Position numbers and translations under genes: made by a program | Part shown: positions 25,490-32,982 of the stretch, piece after piece | Position numbering within the stretch: position 1 is the stretch's first letter | Layout: each line of letters begins with the position of its first letter | Assembly: GCA_037443945.1 (NCBI GenBank) | Contig: JBBINH010000032.1 | Coordinates: 1-37,186, forward strand | DNA: 37,186 nt | Source: SSF26 sp037443945 | GTDB taxonomy: Bacteria; Chloroflexota; Anaerolineae; J102 | Direction: 5' to 3' | The notes under the pieces: generated by a model | The model's input: the letters and a program-made list of their open reading frames with translations, nothing else | What the model was told of the DNA's origin: nothing | Databases searched by the model: none

Positions 25490-25974
25490 AGACTCTCCTG
25501 CTCCTGCGCCACGCCAAATCGTCCTGGGATGACCCGACTGCCGATGACATCGATCGCCCTCTGGCTCCACGCGGGGAAAAGGACGCGTCGCGCGTGGGCG
25601 CGTTCCTGGCCAAGAGCAAACACCGGCCCGATCTCATCGTCAGCTCGCCGGCGGAACGGGCCAAAGCCACGGCCAAACGCGTGGCCCGTGCAGCCGCTTA
25701 TCCAGGTGAAATCCAACTGGAACCGGCCATTTACCTGGCCGATGCGCCGGCCCTCCTTGAGGTTGTGCACCATCTCCCCGACGCGGCCGATTGTGTCCTG
25801 TTGGTGGGTCATAATCCCGGTCTGGAAACGCTCGTAACGATGCTGTGCGGCGCTTCGGCGCGGCTGCCCACGGCTGCTCTGGCCTGCATCGCCTTCGATA
25901 CCGACCGCTGGGCCGCCGTGCAGGCCGGTACCGGCACCTTGCTGTGGCTGGTCAATCCTAAAGTCCTCCCCTAA
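25486..25974 (+). CDS. SixA-like histidine phosphatase
   Basis: A 162-residue histidine phosphatase-superfamily enzyme. It begins MKTLLLLRHAKSSWDD with catalytic RH (Arg8, His9); a second Arg lies in SSPAERAKATAKR, and the second His in LLVGHNPGLETLV. This short form matches SixA, which in E. coli removes phosphate from histidine phosphotransfer proteins. The gene overlaps the two-receiver regulator by 4 nt, so it may reset a phosphorelay acting on that regulator; that link is inference. Small-molecule phosphatase activity is the alternative. Three bases separate it from the next gene. Confidence 0.9.
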   Translation: MKTLLLLRHAKSSWDDPTADDIDRPLAPRGEKDASRVGAFLAKSKHRPDLIVSSPAERAKATAKRVARAAAYPGEIQLEPAIYLADAPALLEVVHHLPDAADCVLLVGHNPGLETLVTMLCGASARLPTAALACIAFDTDRWAAVQAGTGTLLWLVNPKVLP

Positions 25975-25977
25975 CCT

Positions 25978-26493
25978 ATGAGCATGAATGCGCCCATTCT
26001 CACTCTGGAAGAGGCTCTCGTCTGGGTGACGGAAAGGCGTCGCCAGGGCAAGGTGATCGTGTTTACCAACGGTCATTTCGATCTCCTCCATCTGGGCCAC
26101 ATCCGCTACCTGCAGGCCGCCCGCCGTCAGGGCGATTGCCTGATCGTCGGTCTCAATTCCGATGCCAGTACGCGGTTGCGCAAAGGCCCGCAACGACCCA
26201 TCGTGCCTCAGGAGGAGCGGGCAGCGCTGCTGGCGGCGCTCCGTTGTGTGGATGCCATCATTCCTTTTGACGGCGAGGACTGTCGCGACTTGGTGGCAGC
26301 CCTGCAGCCGGATGTGTATGTCAAAGGTTCGGATTGGAATCGACCGGACGGTCCGCGGCCGCCCGAAGCCGCCGTGGTTGCGGCTTATGGCGGGCGGGTC
26401 ACCTACATTGACCTGGAGCCGGGCAAGTCCACCACGGCGTTGATCAACACGGTGTTGACCCGGTATCGCGAAACGGAAACCGAACGGCCATGA
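25978..26493 (+). CDS. RfaE2-like cytidylyltransferase (heptose-1-phosphate adenylyltransferase family)
   Basis: A 171-residue nucleotidyltransferase. Key motifs are VFTNGHFDLLHLGHIRYLQA (28-47, with HLGH), VGLNSDASTRLRKGPQRPIV, and near the end VYVKGSDW and a KSTT-type segment (GKSTTALINTVL). This is the layout of the HldE C-terminal domain/RfaE2, which activates D-glycero-beta-D-manno-heptose 1-phosphate with ATP. Other members use glycerol phosphate or ethanolamine phosphate. The N-terminal kinase half of HldE is absent here. Translation could begin at 25978 or 25984. It overlaps murJ by 4 nt. The substrate is uncertain, since heptose for lipopolysaccharide is not expected in a Chloroflexota cell. 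Confidence 0.85.
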   Translation: MSMNAPILTLEEALVWVTERRRQGKVIVFTNGHFDLLHLGHIRYLQAARRQGDCLIVGLNSDASTRLRKGPQRPIVPQEERAALLAALRCVDAIIPFDGEDCRDLVAALQPDVYVKGSDWNRPDGPRPPEAAVVAAYGGRVTYIDLEPGKSTTALINTVLTRYRETETERP

Positions 26494-28067
26494 ACATCGC
26501 CGGGGAAAGCGACGCCGCTGCCACCGGTCATGCCTCTGTGCGTCGCAGTGCCGCCATCCTCAGCCTGGGCAACGTCCTGAGCCGCGGGTTAGGCATGGTG
26601 CGGGAGATCGTTATCCCCCATTTCTACGGCGCTTCGGGTTCTGTCTCGGCCTTCGCCGTGGCCGAATTCACGGTGCGCACCTTGTATGACCTGCTCATAG
26701 GGGGCATGCTTACGGCGGCACTGGTGCCGGTGCTGAGCGACTATGCCCGCCCCGAACGCCGTCGCGAATTCGCCGAGGTGGCCGGCACTTTTTTCACCGT
26801 GCTCACGGGCCTGGCCGCTGCGGTCGTCCTGCTTTTGGAGTTGCTGGCGCCACAAGTCGTATCGTTGATCGGAGGTGGTCTCGGCGCCGAGCATCAGGCC
26901 GAGGCCGTGGCCTTGATGCGGTTAATGGCGCCGGCGCTCTGGTGCTTTGCGGCCAGCGGCGTCCTGGCCGGCATCCTTTTTGCCCATCGGCGCTTTACTT
27001 GGGTGGCCTTAGGCGATGCCCTTTACAACCTGGGCATCGTCATCGCCGTACCGTTGCTCTATCGGCATCTCGACATCCGGGCCCTGGCCATCGGTGTCCT
27101 TCTGGGTAGCCTTATCCAGCTCGGCCTGCGCCTCCCCGACCTGCGAGGTCTGGGCCTGCGTTGGTGCCGTCGTCTCCGCCATCCGGCGTTGCGGCGGATG
27201 GTGCTCCTGTATATGCCCATCCTGTTTTCCATCCTGGTCGGAATGGTCCAGGGCGGGATCGATCGACGGCTGGCCAGCGGCACCGGTCCCAACAGCCTGG
27301 CCTACATGCGCACGGCCACCACGCTCTACCAGCTCCCCCATGGTTTGGTGGCGGTGGCCGTCGCCATGGCCGCCCTGCCTACCCTTTCGCAATGGGCTGC
27401 CGAGGGCAACTGGCCGGCCTATCGTCGCACGCTGGCCGCCGGCTTACGGGCCGTCCTCGTCCTCTGCGTACCGGCCACCATCGGCCTATGGGTCCTGGCC
27501 GAACCGGTTATCCGTCTGCTGGCCGAACACGGCGCCTTCACCGCCATCGACACGGCCTGGACTGCTGCCGCCCTGCGCTTTTACCTCTTCGGGCTCATTT
27601 TCGCCTGCGTGGATTGGCCGCTCAATTTCGCTTTCTATGCCCGCGGCGACAGCCTGACCCCGGCCCTGGTCGGGGTTGCCTCGGTTTTCGTCTATCTAGC
27701 CGTGGCCCTGACGCTGTTGGGCAGCCTGGGTTTTTTGGGTTTGGCTCTGGCCGACGGTGCTAAACACGCCGCTCATGCCGCGATGATGCTCTGGTTGTTC
27801 GGGCGTCGACAGGGTCCGCTGGGCGAGGGCGTAGCCCGTACCGCCGGTCTGAGCCTCCTGGCAGGGGCAGCGATGGGGGTGGCGGTGTATGGTCTGAGCC
27901 GCTTGCTGTTGTTCGAGCTGGGTACGGTCGGTCTGATCCCGCGGTTGACGGTTATCTTTATCCCGACTCTGCTCGGCAGCCTGCTCTACTTTGCCTTGCT
28001 CCGCCGGCTGCGCCTGCCCGAGGCAGACCTCGTCATCGCCCTGGCCCGGCGTCTGCTCCCTTCCTGA
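26490..28067 (+). CDS. murJ: Lipid II flippase MurJ
   Basis: A 525-residue polytopic membrane protein of the MOP superfamily that moves lipid-linked peptidoglycan precursor across the membrane. The opening SAAILSLGNVLSRGLGMVRE contains the conserved Arg-Glu region of MurJ, followed by GGMLTAALVPVLSDY. The middle repeats the arrangement (ILVGMVQGGIDRRLASGTGP, then LPHGLVAVAVAMAALPTLSQ). About a dozen to fourteen hydrophobic segments run to the end. Length is typical. The start overlaps the preceding nucleotidyltransferase by 4 nt, so the four genes from the response regulator on are one operon. Its last 35 bases overlap the end of the convergent plsY gene, an unusually tight tail-to-tail overlap. 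Confidence 0.93.
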   Translation: MNIAGESDAAATGHASVRRSAAILSLGNVLSRGLGMVREIVIPHFYGASGSVSAFAVAEFTVRTLYDLLIGGMLTAALVPVLSDYARPERRREFAEVAGTFFTVLTGLAAAVVLLLELLAPQVVSLIGGGLGAEHQAEAVALMRLMAPALWCFAASGVLAGILFAHRRFTWVALGDALYNLGIVIAVPLLYRHLDIRALAIGVLLGSLIQLGLRLPDLRGLGLRWCRRLRHPALRRMVLLYMPILFSILVGMVQGGIDRRLASGTGPNSLAYMRTATTLYQLPHGLVAVAVAMAALPTLSQWAAEGNWPAYRRTLAAGLRAVLVLCVPATIGLWVLAEPVIRLLAEHGAFTAIDTAWTAAALRFYLFGLIFACVDWPLNFAFYARGDSLTPALVGVASVFVYLAVALTLLGSLGFLGLALADGAKHAAHAAMMLWLFGRRQGPLGEGVARTAGLSLLAGAAMGVAVYGLSRLLLFELGTVGLIPRLTVIFIPTLLGSLLYFALLRRLRLPEADLVIALARRLLPS

Positions 28068-28665
28068 GCCGAAGCAACCATCCCAACCACCCGCGCTGCC
28101 ACTCGGGGCGACGGCGGAGTTCGTGGCGGTGTTTCCAGACCAGCAAAGCCGCATTGCCCAAGCCGATGACCAACCACGGCAACCCGCTTCCGCCAACCAA
28201 CAGGGCGACGAGCAGAGTCAGCATGCCCAACGTCACCGTCCAGCCTTCGCTGCGCAGGGTGAACAACCAGAAGGCAAAGGCCAGGCCCAGAACCATCGGC
28301 CCGAACCACAGGCTCACACCGGTCCAGGTGCCAAAGGTGACGGCCAGAGCTTTGCCCCCACGACCGCGCAGAAAGGGCGTATAGGCATGGCCTACAACAG
28401 GCGCTAAGGCCACCGGTACCAGGTCCCAGGCCTGCAGACCGTAGCCGAAGTGAGCCCATGCCACCGGGATCGCGGCCTTGCTATAATCGAGCAGGATGCC
28501 GCTCAAGCCCCAAACCGCACCGCCGGCCCGCCACAGATTGGCCCCGCCGGGGTTACCGTCGCCATAACGGCGGATATCGGTGCGCAGTGCCAGGCGGCCT
28601 AACCAGACGGCAAAGGGCAAGGCGCCGCTGAGAAAGGCCAACAAGGTCCAGAGAAGTGTCATCAT
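28033..28665 (-). CDS. Divergent PlsY-type acyltransferase
   Basis: A 210-residue membrane protein of the glycerol-3-phosphate acyltransferase PlsY family, which uses acyl phosphate as donor. Motif 1 is LSGALPFAVWLGRL, motif 2 YGDGNPGGANLWRAGG (housekeeping PlsY has GSGNIGATNVLR-like sequence), then LLDYSKAAIPVAWA and motif 3 VVGHAYTPFLRGRGGKALAV (normally GFKGGKGVAT). The motifs are recognisable but changed, so the acceptor may differ. It starts inside the stop of the lycopene cyclase gene (ATGA), last in a run with P450, glycosyltransferase and cyclase. A role in acylating a carotenoid glycoside is therefore possible, while ordinary phospholipid synthesis is the default reading. Confidence 0.85.
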   Translation of the reverse strand: MMTLLWTLLAFLSGALPFAVWLGRLALRTDIRRYGDGNPGGANLWRAGGAVWGLSGILLDYSKAAIPVAWAHFGYGLQAWDLVPVALAPVVGHAYTPFLRGRGGKALAVTFGTWTGVSLWFGPMVLGLAFAFWLFTLRSEGWTVTLGMLTLLVALLVGGSGLPWLVIGLGNAALLVWKHRHELRRRPEWQRGWLGWLLRLRKGADAGPGR

Positions 28666-29480
28666 GATGACGGGGTCGCCGTACGACGGTCGCTCCGATG
28701 CGCCTGCAACCGCTGCCGGATAGAGCGAAAACGCGCATGAGACTCTGAGGCCATGACCAGCACCATGCCGAAGACCAGCAGCATGCAGGTCAGGGCGAAA
28801 AAGACAAACTCCTCCACCGGCAACACCCCACCGATCAGCACCGGCAGCGACTGGGCCGGGTCAATGGTCCAGATGCCGGAGCGAATGGCCAGAGCATCGG
28901 CCGCAGCCAGATAGAAGGTCGCCGAGAGAAGCGTTGTCAGCACCAGGCGGCCATAGCGAACCAAGATATCACCGCCGAACCCAATCTGGAGGACGATGGG
29001 AGGCAAAGCCCATACAAGCTCCAGGGCCAGATACGTGCCCGGTCGCCAACGGACGGCCAGGATGACCACGGCGAGCACCCACAAAAGGCCCAAAACGACC
29101 GACGGCGCCCGGCGCCAGACCGGTTGCAGGGGCCTGACAGCCGGTAACGGCAGTCGTCGCAGCCAAAACAGCAGCCATACCCCGACCAAGATGGGTTGCA
29201 GAGCAAAGAAGGTATACTCCTCGATGGGCACCCAACCCAAGACAATGCCGGTGACCTTGGCCGGGTCATACCACCACACTTGCGTTGCGACCAGGTAGTT
29301 ATCCCAGGGCGTTGTGTACACCAGGGCGATGACGACATGAAGCAGAACGGCGGCCCAGGCAGGAAAGGCGCGCCAATCGGCAGGAAGAGGACGGCCACGG
29401 CGGCCATCCAGCCACGCCCCCAGCAGGAGCAGAAGAATGGGGACAACGAGAAAACGGGCAAGAAAACCGAAGTAGGTCAT
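28662..29480 (-). CDS. crtYcd: Lycopene cyclase, fused CrtYc-CrtYd type
   Basis: A 272-residue integral membrane enzyme that forms beta-ionone rings on lycopene. It contains two copies of the domain that occurs as separate CrtYc and CrtYd in actinobacteria: PIEEYTFFALQ (85-95) in the first half and PVEEFVFFALT (221-231) in the second. Each is embedded among hydrophobic segments and preceded by a WWYDP or IWTIDP motif. The same fused type is known from archaea and, linked to phytoene synthase, from fungi. The ATG at 29480 is preferred; TTG at 29489 and GTG at 29486 are alternatives. It starts 2-11 nt after the glycosyltransferase stop and overlaps plsY by 4 nt. Confidence 0.9.
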   Translation of the reverse strand: MTYFGFLARFLVVPILLLLLGAWLDGRRGRPLPADWRAFPAWAAVLLHVVIALVYTTPWDNYLVATQVWWYDPAKVTGIVLGWVPIEEYTFFALQPILVGVWLLFWLRRLPLPAVRPLQPVWRRAPSVVLGLLWVLAVVILAVRWRPGTYLALELVWALPPIVLQIGFGGDILVRYGRLVLTTLLSATFYLAAADALAIRSGIWTIDPAQSLPVLIGGVLPVEEFVFFALTCMLLVFGMVLVMASESHARFRSIRQRLQAHRSDRRTATPSS

Positions 29481-29491
29481 GATCACCAACT

Positions 29492-30589
29492 CTAGACTTT
29501 TCGTCCTCTCCAGATAAGACCGCGGCCTAAAACACGCGCCATCAGACCCCAGAGGCTGGCTATCTGCACCCCCAGGGCGCCGATCGGCGCCAGCAGAGCC
29601 ACCGGTCGAGTTCGTAACCGCTTTGTCCAGGGGAAAACGGCAATCATTGCGGCCGGCCAGGCCCCCAATGCCCAGCGGCCGCGCAGATTACCGGTCAGCA
29701 CGCCCATCACCGTCACCAACGGCGAAACCAGGGCGGTGATGAACAAAAAGGGCAGCCAAGCCCGCCATCCCGATCGTCGCAACGATTCGGCGCCAAGACG
29801 GGTAAGGCCATGCCAGAGCTGAGAAGCACGGCGGTACATCGTCACCTGGGCCACCTGTTCACCCACCATAAAGGCGACGCGATAGCCACATCGCCGCAGA
29901 TAATGACCCAGCGCTATATCCTCCAGGGCCTCCTGGCGCACGGCCGCAAAACCACCGCTTTCCTGATAAACCCGCCGGTGGATGAGGACGAACTGACCGT
30001 TGAAGAGATGATGAGCGGCCCCCGGCATGGACCACAATCCGGTAAAGGCCACGGCCAGCATCAGCGCATCAAGCCAGCCATGAGCGTCCTGGCGCAACCA
30101 CAAACTCAGGGCGTCGAGCTGCTGTCGGCAGGCATGGGCCACGGCCCAGGCCGGTCCCAGCGGTGCATGGACCGTATCCGCATCGGTAAAGAGCAGCCAT
30201 TCGCCCCCGGCGATCTGGGCGCCCCAATGGCAGGCATGGGCTTTGCCCTGCCAACCCGGTGGTAACGGCGGCGCTGCCACCACGCGTGCGCCATGAGCGG
30301 CAGCTACAGCGGCCGTGCCGTCGCCGGAGTCGTCATCGACCACAATGACCTCATACCAACCGGGATAGACAAGCGCCTGCAACGCAGGCAACAACCGTTG
30401 GAGATTGTCGGCTTCATCGCGGGCCGGTACGATGACGGAAAGGGGAGGTAACGTCGGCGGTAACGGCCCTTGCGGCAGCCGCGGCATGGCGGCATAATGG
30501 CGCTCGGCCAAACCGGCCAGCGGCACGGCGAGCCAGGAGAACCACGCCGGTCGCCGCCAGCTAAAGAGAGCGGGACGCCATCTCACCAT
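29492..30589 (-). CDS. Family 2 glycosyltransferase, probable carotenoid glycosyltransferase
   Basis: The ATG at 30589, inside the P450 frame, gives 365 residues. The long open frame upstream is an out-of-frame reading of the P450 gene. GT2 motifs are SVIVPARDEADNLQRLLPAL (51-70), VIVVDDDSGDGT (81-92), LPPGWQGKAHACHWGA, and FTDADTVH (134-141) for nucleotide-sugar and metal binding, then FNGQFVLI and EALEDIALGHYL. Hydrophobic segments near the N-terminus and three at the C-terminus anchor it in the membrane. The GWQGKxxAC pattern is shared with CruC/CrtQ carotenoid glycosyltransferases and with HpnB-like enzymes. Flanked by a P450 and a lycopene cyclase, glycosylation of a hydroxycarotenoid is the best guess. 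It overlaps the P450 gene by 29 nt. Confidence 0.85.
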   Translation of the reverse strand: MVRWRPALFSWRRPAWFSWLAVPLAGLAERHYAAMPRLPQGPLPPTLPPLSVIVPARDEADNLQRLLPALQALVYPGWYEVIVVDDDSGDGTAAVAAAHGARVVAAPPLPPGWQGKAHACHWGAQIAGGEWLLFTDADTVHAPLGPAWAVAHACRQQLDALSLWLRQDAHGWLDALMLAVAFTGLWSMPGAAHHLFNGQFVLIHRRVYQESGGFAAVRQEALEDIALGHYLRRCGYRVAFMVGEQVAQVTMYRRASQLWHGLTRLGAESLRRSGWRAWLPFLFITALVSPLVTVMGVLTGNLRGRWALGAWPAAMIAVFPWTKRLRTRPVALLAPIGALGVQIASLWGLMARVLGRGLIWRGRKV

Positions 30590-31943
30590 GAACGGGTCTC
30601 CGCAAGCGAACGCGGACGAGTACACCGGGCCGAGGTTCCAGGGTGGCGCCCATGTAGGGACGGATGCGGTCGCCGTTGAGCAGCTCGAAGTCAAAACGCT
30701 GGTACAGTCGCGCCAGCACCACCCTGGCCTCGATCTGGGCGAACGCGGCGCCGATGCAGTTGCGAGGACCACCGCCAAAAGGCACATAACGCAATCCCGC
30801 TTCGGTGCCCTCTTCGCCGGTGCCAAGCCTGCGAACCCCTGCCGCAAAGCGTTCGGGGCAGAAAGCATCGGCTTCCGGCCATTCCGCCGGATCGCGATGG
30901 GTCAGATAAATTGAATACATCACGCGTGTGCCCGCCGGTACCCGATAACCCTGCAACTCCAAATCTTCCGCCGCCCGGCGATTGCCCACGTGGATGGGTG
31001 GATACAGTCGCAGTGCCTCCTTGATGACCTGATCGAGATAGTCAAGCCTGGCCAGGGTATCGGCACCGGGCGGCTCCTCTCCCTCTCCCAGCACGGCGTC
31101 TATTTCGGTCTGAACGCGTGCTTTGGCCTCGGGATGGGTGCCCAACAGATAAAAGGTCCACGCCAGGAGGGCTGTGCTGGTATCATGACCGGCAATCAGC
31201 ATGGTTAAGAGCTGATCGCGGATGAGGTCATCGTTCATCGTCTCGGCCAGGATAAGGCGGTCGAGTAGATTGGCGTCATCGGGAAGACAACCTGCGGCCA
31301 ATTGGCGACGACGCTGCCGAATAAGCTCATACAGGTACGCCTCCATCGTCCGCCGGGCCCGACCGTAACCGGGCCGAGGGACTCCCGGCCAGATCAGCCA
31401 TAATCCCGGCGAGATGTACTTGAGTAATTTGAGGATAGGTTTCCACAAGTGCGGCAAATCGGCAGTGAGATCGACCCCAAACAGCAGCTCGAAAAGCAAA
31501 AACAGGGCCAGTCGCCGCATTTCGACGAGCATGTCATAGACCTCGCCATCCCGCCATTCGCGGCTCAAACGGTCGGTCAACCGCCAAAAGGTGGGAATAT
31601 AACCCAAAACATGGCGCCGTCGGAGCGGCGGCTCCATCAAGGCCCGGATAGCATCGTGATAAGCGCCGTCGATGACGAGCACGCCGTCCCGCAGCAGCTT
31701 GACCACAGGGTCGGTCTCGTTGCGCCAAAGCAAACGATGTCGATCCGTCACCAGAATCTGCCGATTGGCCGCCGGGCCGACGAAGACGGCCGGCCGAAAA
31801 GCCGGCAAGGTGATCTGAAAAACAGGACCCACCTGCCGGTGCATGCAGGCCAGCGCCGTCAAGAGCGAACGCTCGCGCCACAGCCCTTTGAGGACTTCCA
31901 GGCCGACAATGCTATCGGCAACGGGGAGCGTGTTGGAACTCAT
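30561..31943 (-). CDS. Cytochrome P450, probable carotenoid hydroxylase
   Basis: A 460-residue soluble-type P450 without membrane anchor. The I-helix motif is AGHDTS (251-256), the ExxR motif EALR (309-312), the PERF-like FCPERF (361-366) and the heme loop FGGGPRNCIG (389-398) with Cys396 as thiolate ligand. The overall pattern resembles CYP4/CYP102-like bacterial sequences and CYP175A1, the beta-carotene hydroxylase of Thermus. The neighbouring glycosyltransferase and lycopene cyclase support ring hydroxylation of beta- or gamma-carotene. No ferredoxin or reductase gene is in the window, so electrons must come from elsewhere. It starts 7 nt after the azlD stop. Confidence 0.92.
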   Translation of the reverse strand: MSSNTLPVADSIVGLEVLKGLWRERSLLTALACMHRQVGPVFQITLPAFRPAVFVGPAANRQILVTDRHRLLWRNETDPVVKLLRDGVLVIDGAYHDAIRALMEPPLRRRHVLGYIPTFWRLTDRLSREWRDGEVYDMLVEMRRLALFLLFELLFGVDLTADLPHLWKPILKLLKYISPGLWLIWPGVPRPGYGRARRTMEAYLYELIRQRRRQLAAGCLPDDANLLDRLILAETMNDDLIRDQLLTMLIAGHDTSTALLAWTFYLLGTHPEAKARVQTEIDAVLGEGEEPPGADTLARLDYLDQVIKEALRLYPPIHVGNRRAAEDLELQGYRVPAGTRVMYSIYLTHRDPAEWPEADAFCPERFAAGVRRLGTGEEGTEAGLRYVPFGGGPRNCIGAAFAQIEARVVLARLYQRFDFELLNGDRIRPYMGATLEPRPGVLVRVRLRRPVHGEMASRSL

Positions 31944-31950
31944 GAGCCTA

Positions 31951-32280
31951 TCATCCGAAAAAAGCCTCCAGCGCCCACAGAACGCCCATACCCACGGCTA
32001 CCGTCGGCAAAACGCGATGGCTGTACCAGGCCACCACACCAGCCACGAGTCCTGCCCACAACCGGCTGTTGGTCGGTGTGAGCGCCAAGACGCCCTCCCG
32101 CAGGAGCAGTTCGGGCAAGATGATGGCCGCCAACACGGCCACGGGAATGTAGCGCATGGCGCGATAGAGCCATGGCGGCAAGCGCAAGTGCCGAAACAAA
32201 AGCAAAGGCAGAAGGCGGGTGAGATAAGTCACCAAGCCCATGCCTGCGATCGTGACCCACAGGGTCGCATCCGTGCTCAT
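31951..32280 (-). CDS. azlD: Branched-chain amino acid exporter small subunit AzlD
   Basis: A 109-residue membrane protein with four hydrophobic segments. The segment LWVTIAGMGLVTYLTRLLPL has the T-Y-L-x-R-x-x-P motif typical of AzlD, followed by AMRYIPVAVLAAIILPELL. The ATG at 32280 overlaps the azlC stop (ATGA), which fixes the start. With AzlC it forms the LIV-E family exporter that removes branched-chain amino acids or their analogues. The P450 gene begins 7 nt after its stop, so the exporter pair and the carotenoid genes are probably on one transcript although no metabolic link is evident. Confidence 0.92.
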   Translation of the reverse strand: MSTDATLWVTIAGMGLVTYLTRLLPLLLFRHLRLPPWLYRAMRYIPVAVLAAIILPELLLREGVLALTPTNSRLWAGLVAGVVAWYSHRVLPTVAVGMGVLWALEAFFG

Positions 32281-32969
32281 AACCGCCGCTCCCATGCCAA
32301 GCCCACCAGGATGCCTGCCAGCGTTGCCAGCATAAGACCCAGCTTATAGGGCAGCGCAAAGGCAAGCACCGCTACCCCTCCGGCAACGAGAGCAGCCGCT
32401 TGGGTAGGCCGTTCTTTGAGGAGCGCGGCCAGGATGCCGATAAAGGTGAGGGGCAAGGTGAAATCGAGCTGCCACGAAGCCGGGACTTGTGCGCCGAGCA
32501 CAACCCCGCCCACCGTGCTGAGCTGCCAGACCAGCCATAAGGTCAGGCCGCTGCCCAGCCAGAACCAATGGCGCTGCCCGGCTGCGGTGTCTTGCCGGCG
32601 GTAGTGGAGAATGGTGACGGCATAGGCTTCATCGGTCAGGAGATAGGCCAATAGCCAGCGCCAGCCTCGCTTCTGCTCCGGCAGATAGGGCGCCAGCGAA
32701 AAGGCGTAAAGGGCGTGACGCAGATTGACGATAAACGTGGTAAGGACGACCAGCAGGCCGGGCGTGGCCATGCCGATGAGCCGGGCGCCCAGGAACTGGG
32801 CCGATCCGGCAAAAACAAGACTCGACATGGCCACGGTCGGCCACGGTGGCAGCCCCGAAGCCAGGGCTACGACGCCGTAGATCAGTCCAAAGGGGACCAC
32901 CCCGACGGCGATGGGCAACTCGGCGCGCACACCGGCCAGAAACTCCCGACGCAGCAAAGAAGGCGTCAT
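32277..32969 (-). CDS. azlC: Branched-chain amino acid exporter large subunit AzlC
   Basis: A protein of about 230 residues with the AzlC opening: ELPIAVGVVPFGLIYGVVAL, then SSLVFAGSAQFLGARLIGMA and FIVNLRHALYAFSLAPYL, the strongest family signature. About seven hydrophobic segments follow, with LLTDEAYAV between them. It is the large subunit of the LIV-E exporter. The ATG at 32969 or a GTG three bases earlier may be the start; no clear ribosome site is seen. It lies 13 nt after the alcohol dehydrogenase stop. Confidence 0.92.
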   Translation of the reverse strand: MTPSLLRREFLAGVRAELPIAVGVVPFGLIYGVVALASGLPPWPTVAMSSLVFAGSAQFLGARLIGMATPGLLVVLTTFIVNLRHALYAFSLAPYLPEQKRGWRWLLAYLLTDEAYAVTILHYRRQDTAAGQRHWFWLGSGLTLWLVWQLSTVGGVVLGAQVPASWQLDFTLPLTFIGILAALLKERPTQAAALVAGGVAVLAFALPYKLGLMLATLAGILVGLAWERRL

Positions 32970-32982
32970 CACCCGGCTTCGT

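Noticed and set aside
29492..30868. A longer 458-residue glycosyltransferase starting inside the P450 gene
   Set aside because: The first 93 residues are an out-of-frame reading of the P450 coding region; the GT2 protein begins naturally at 30589.
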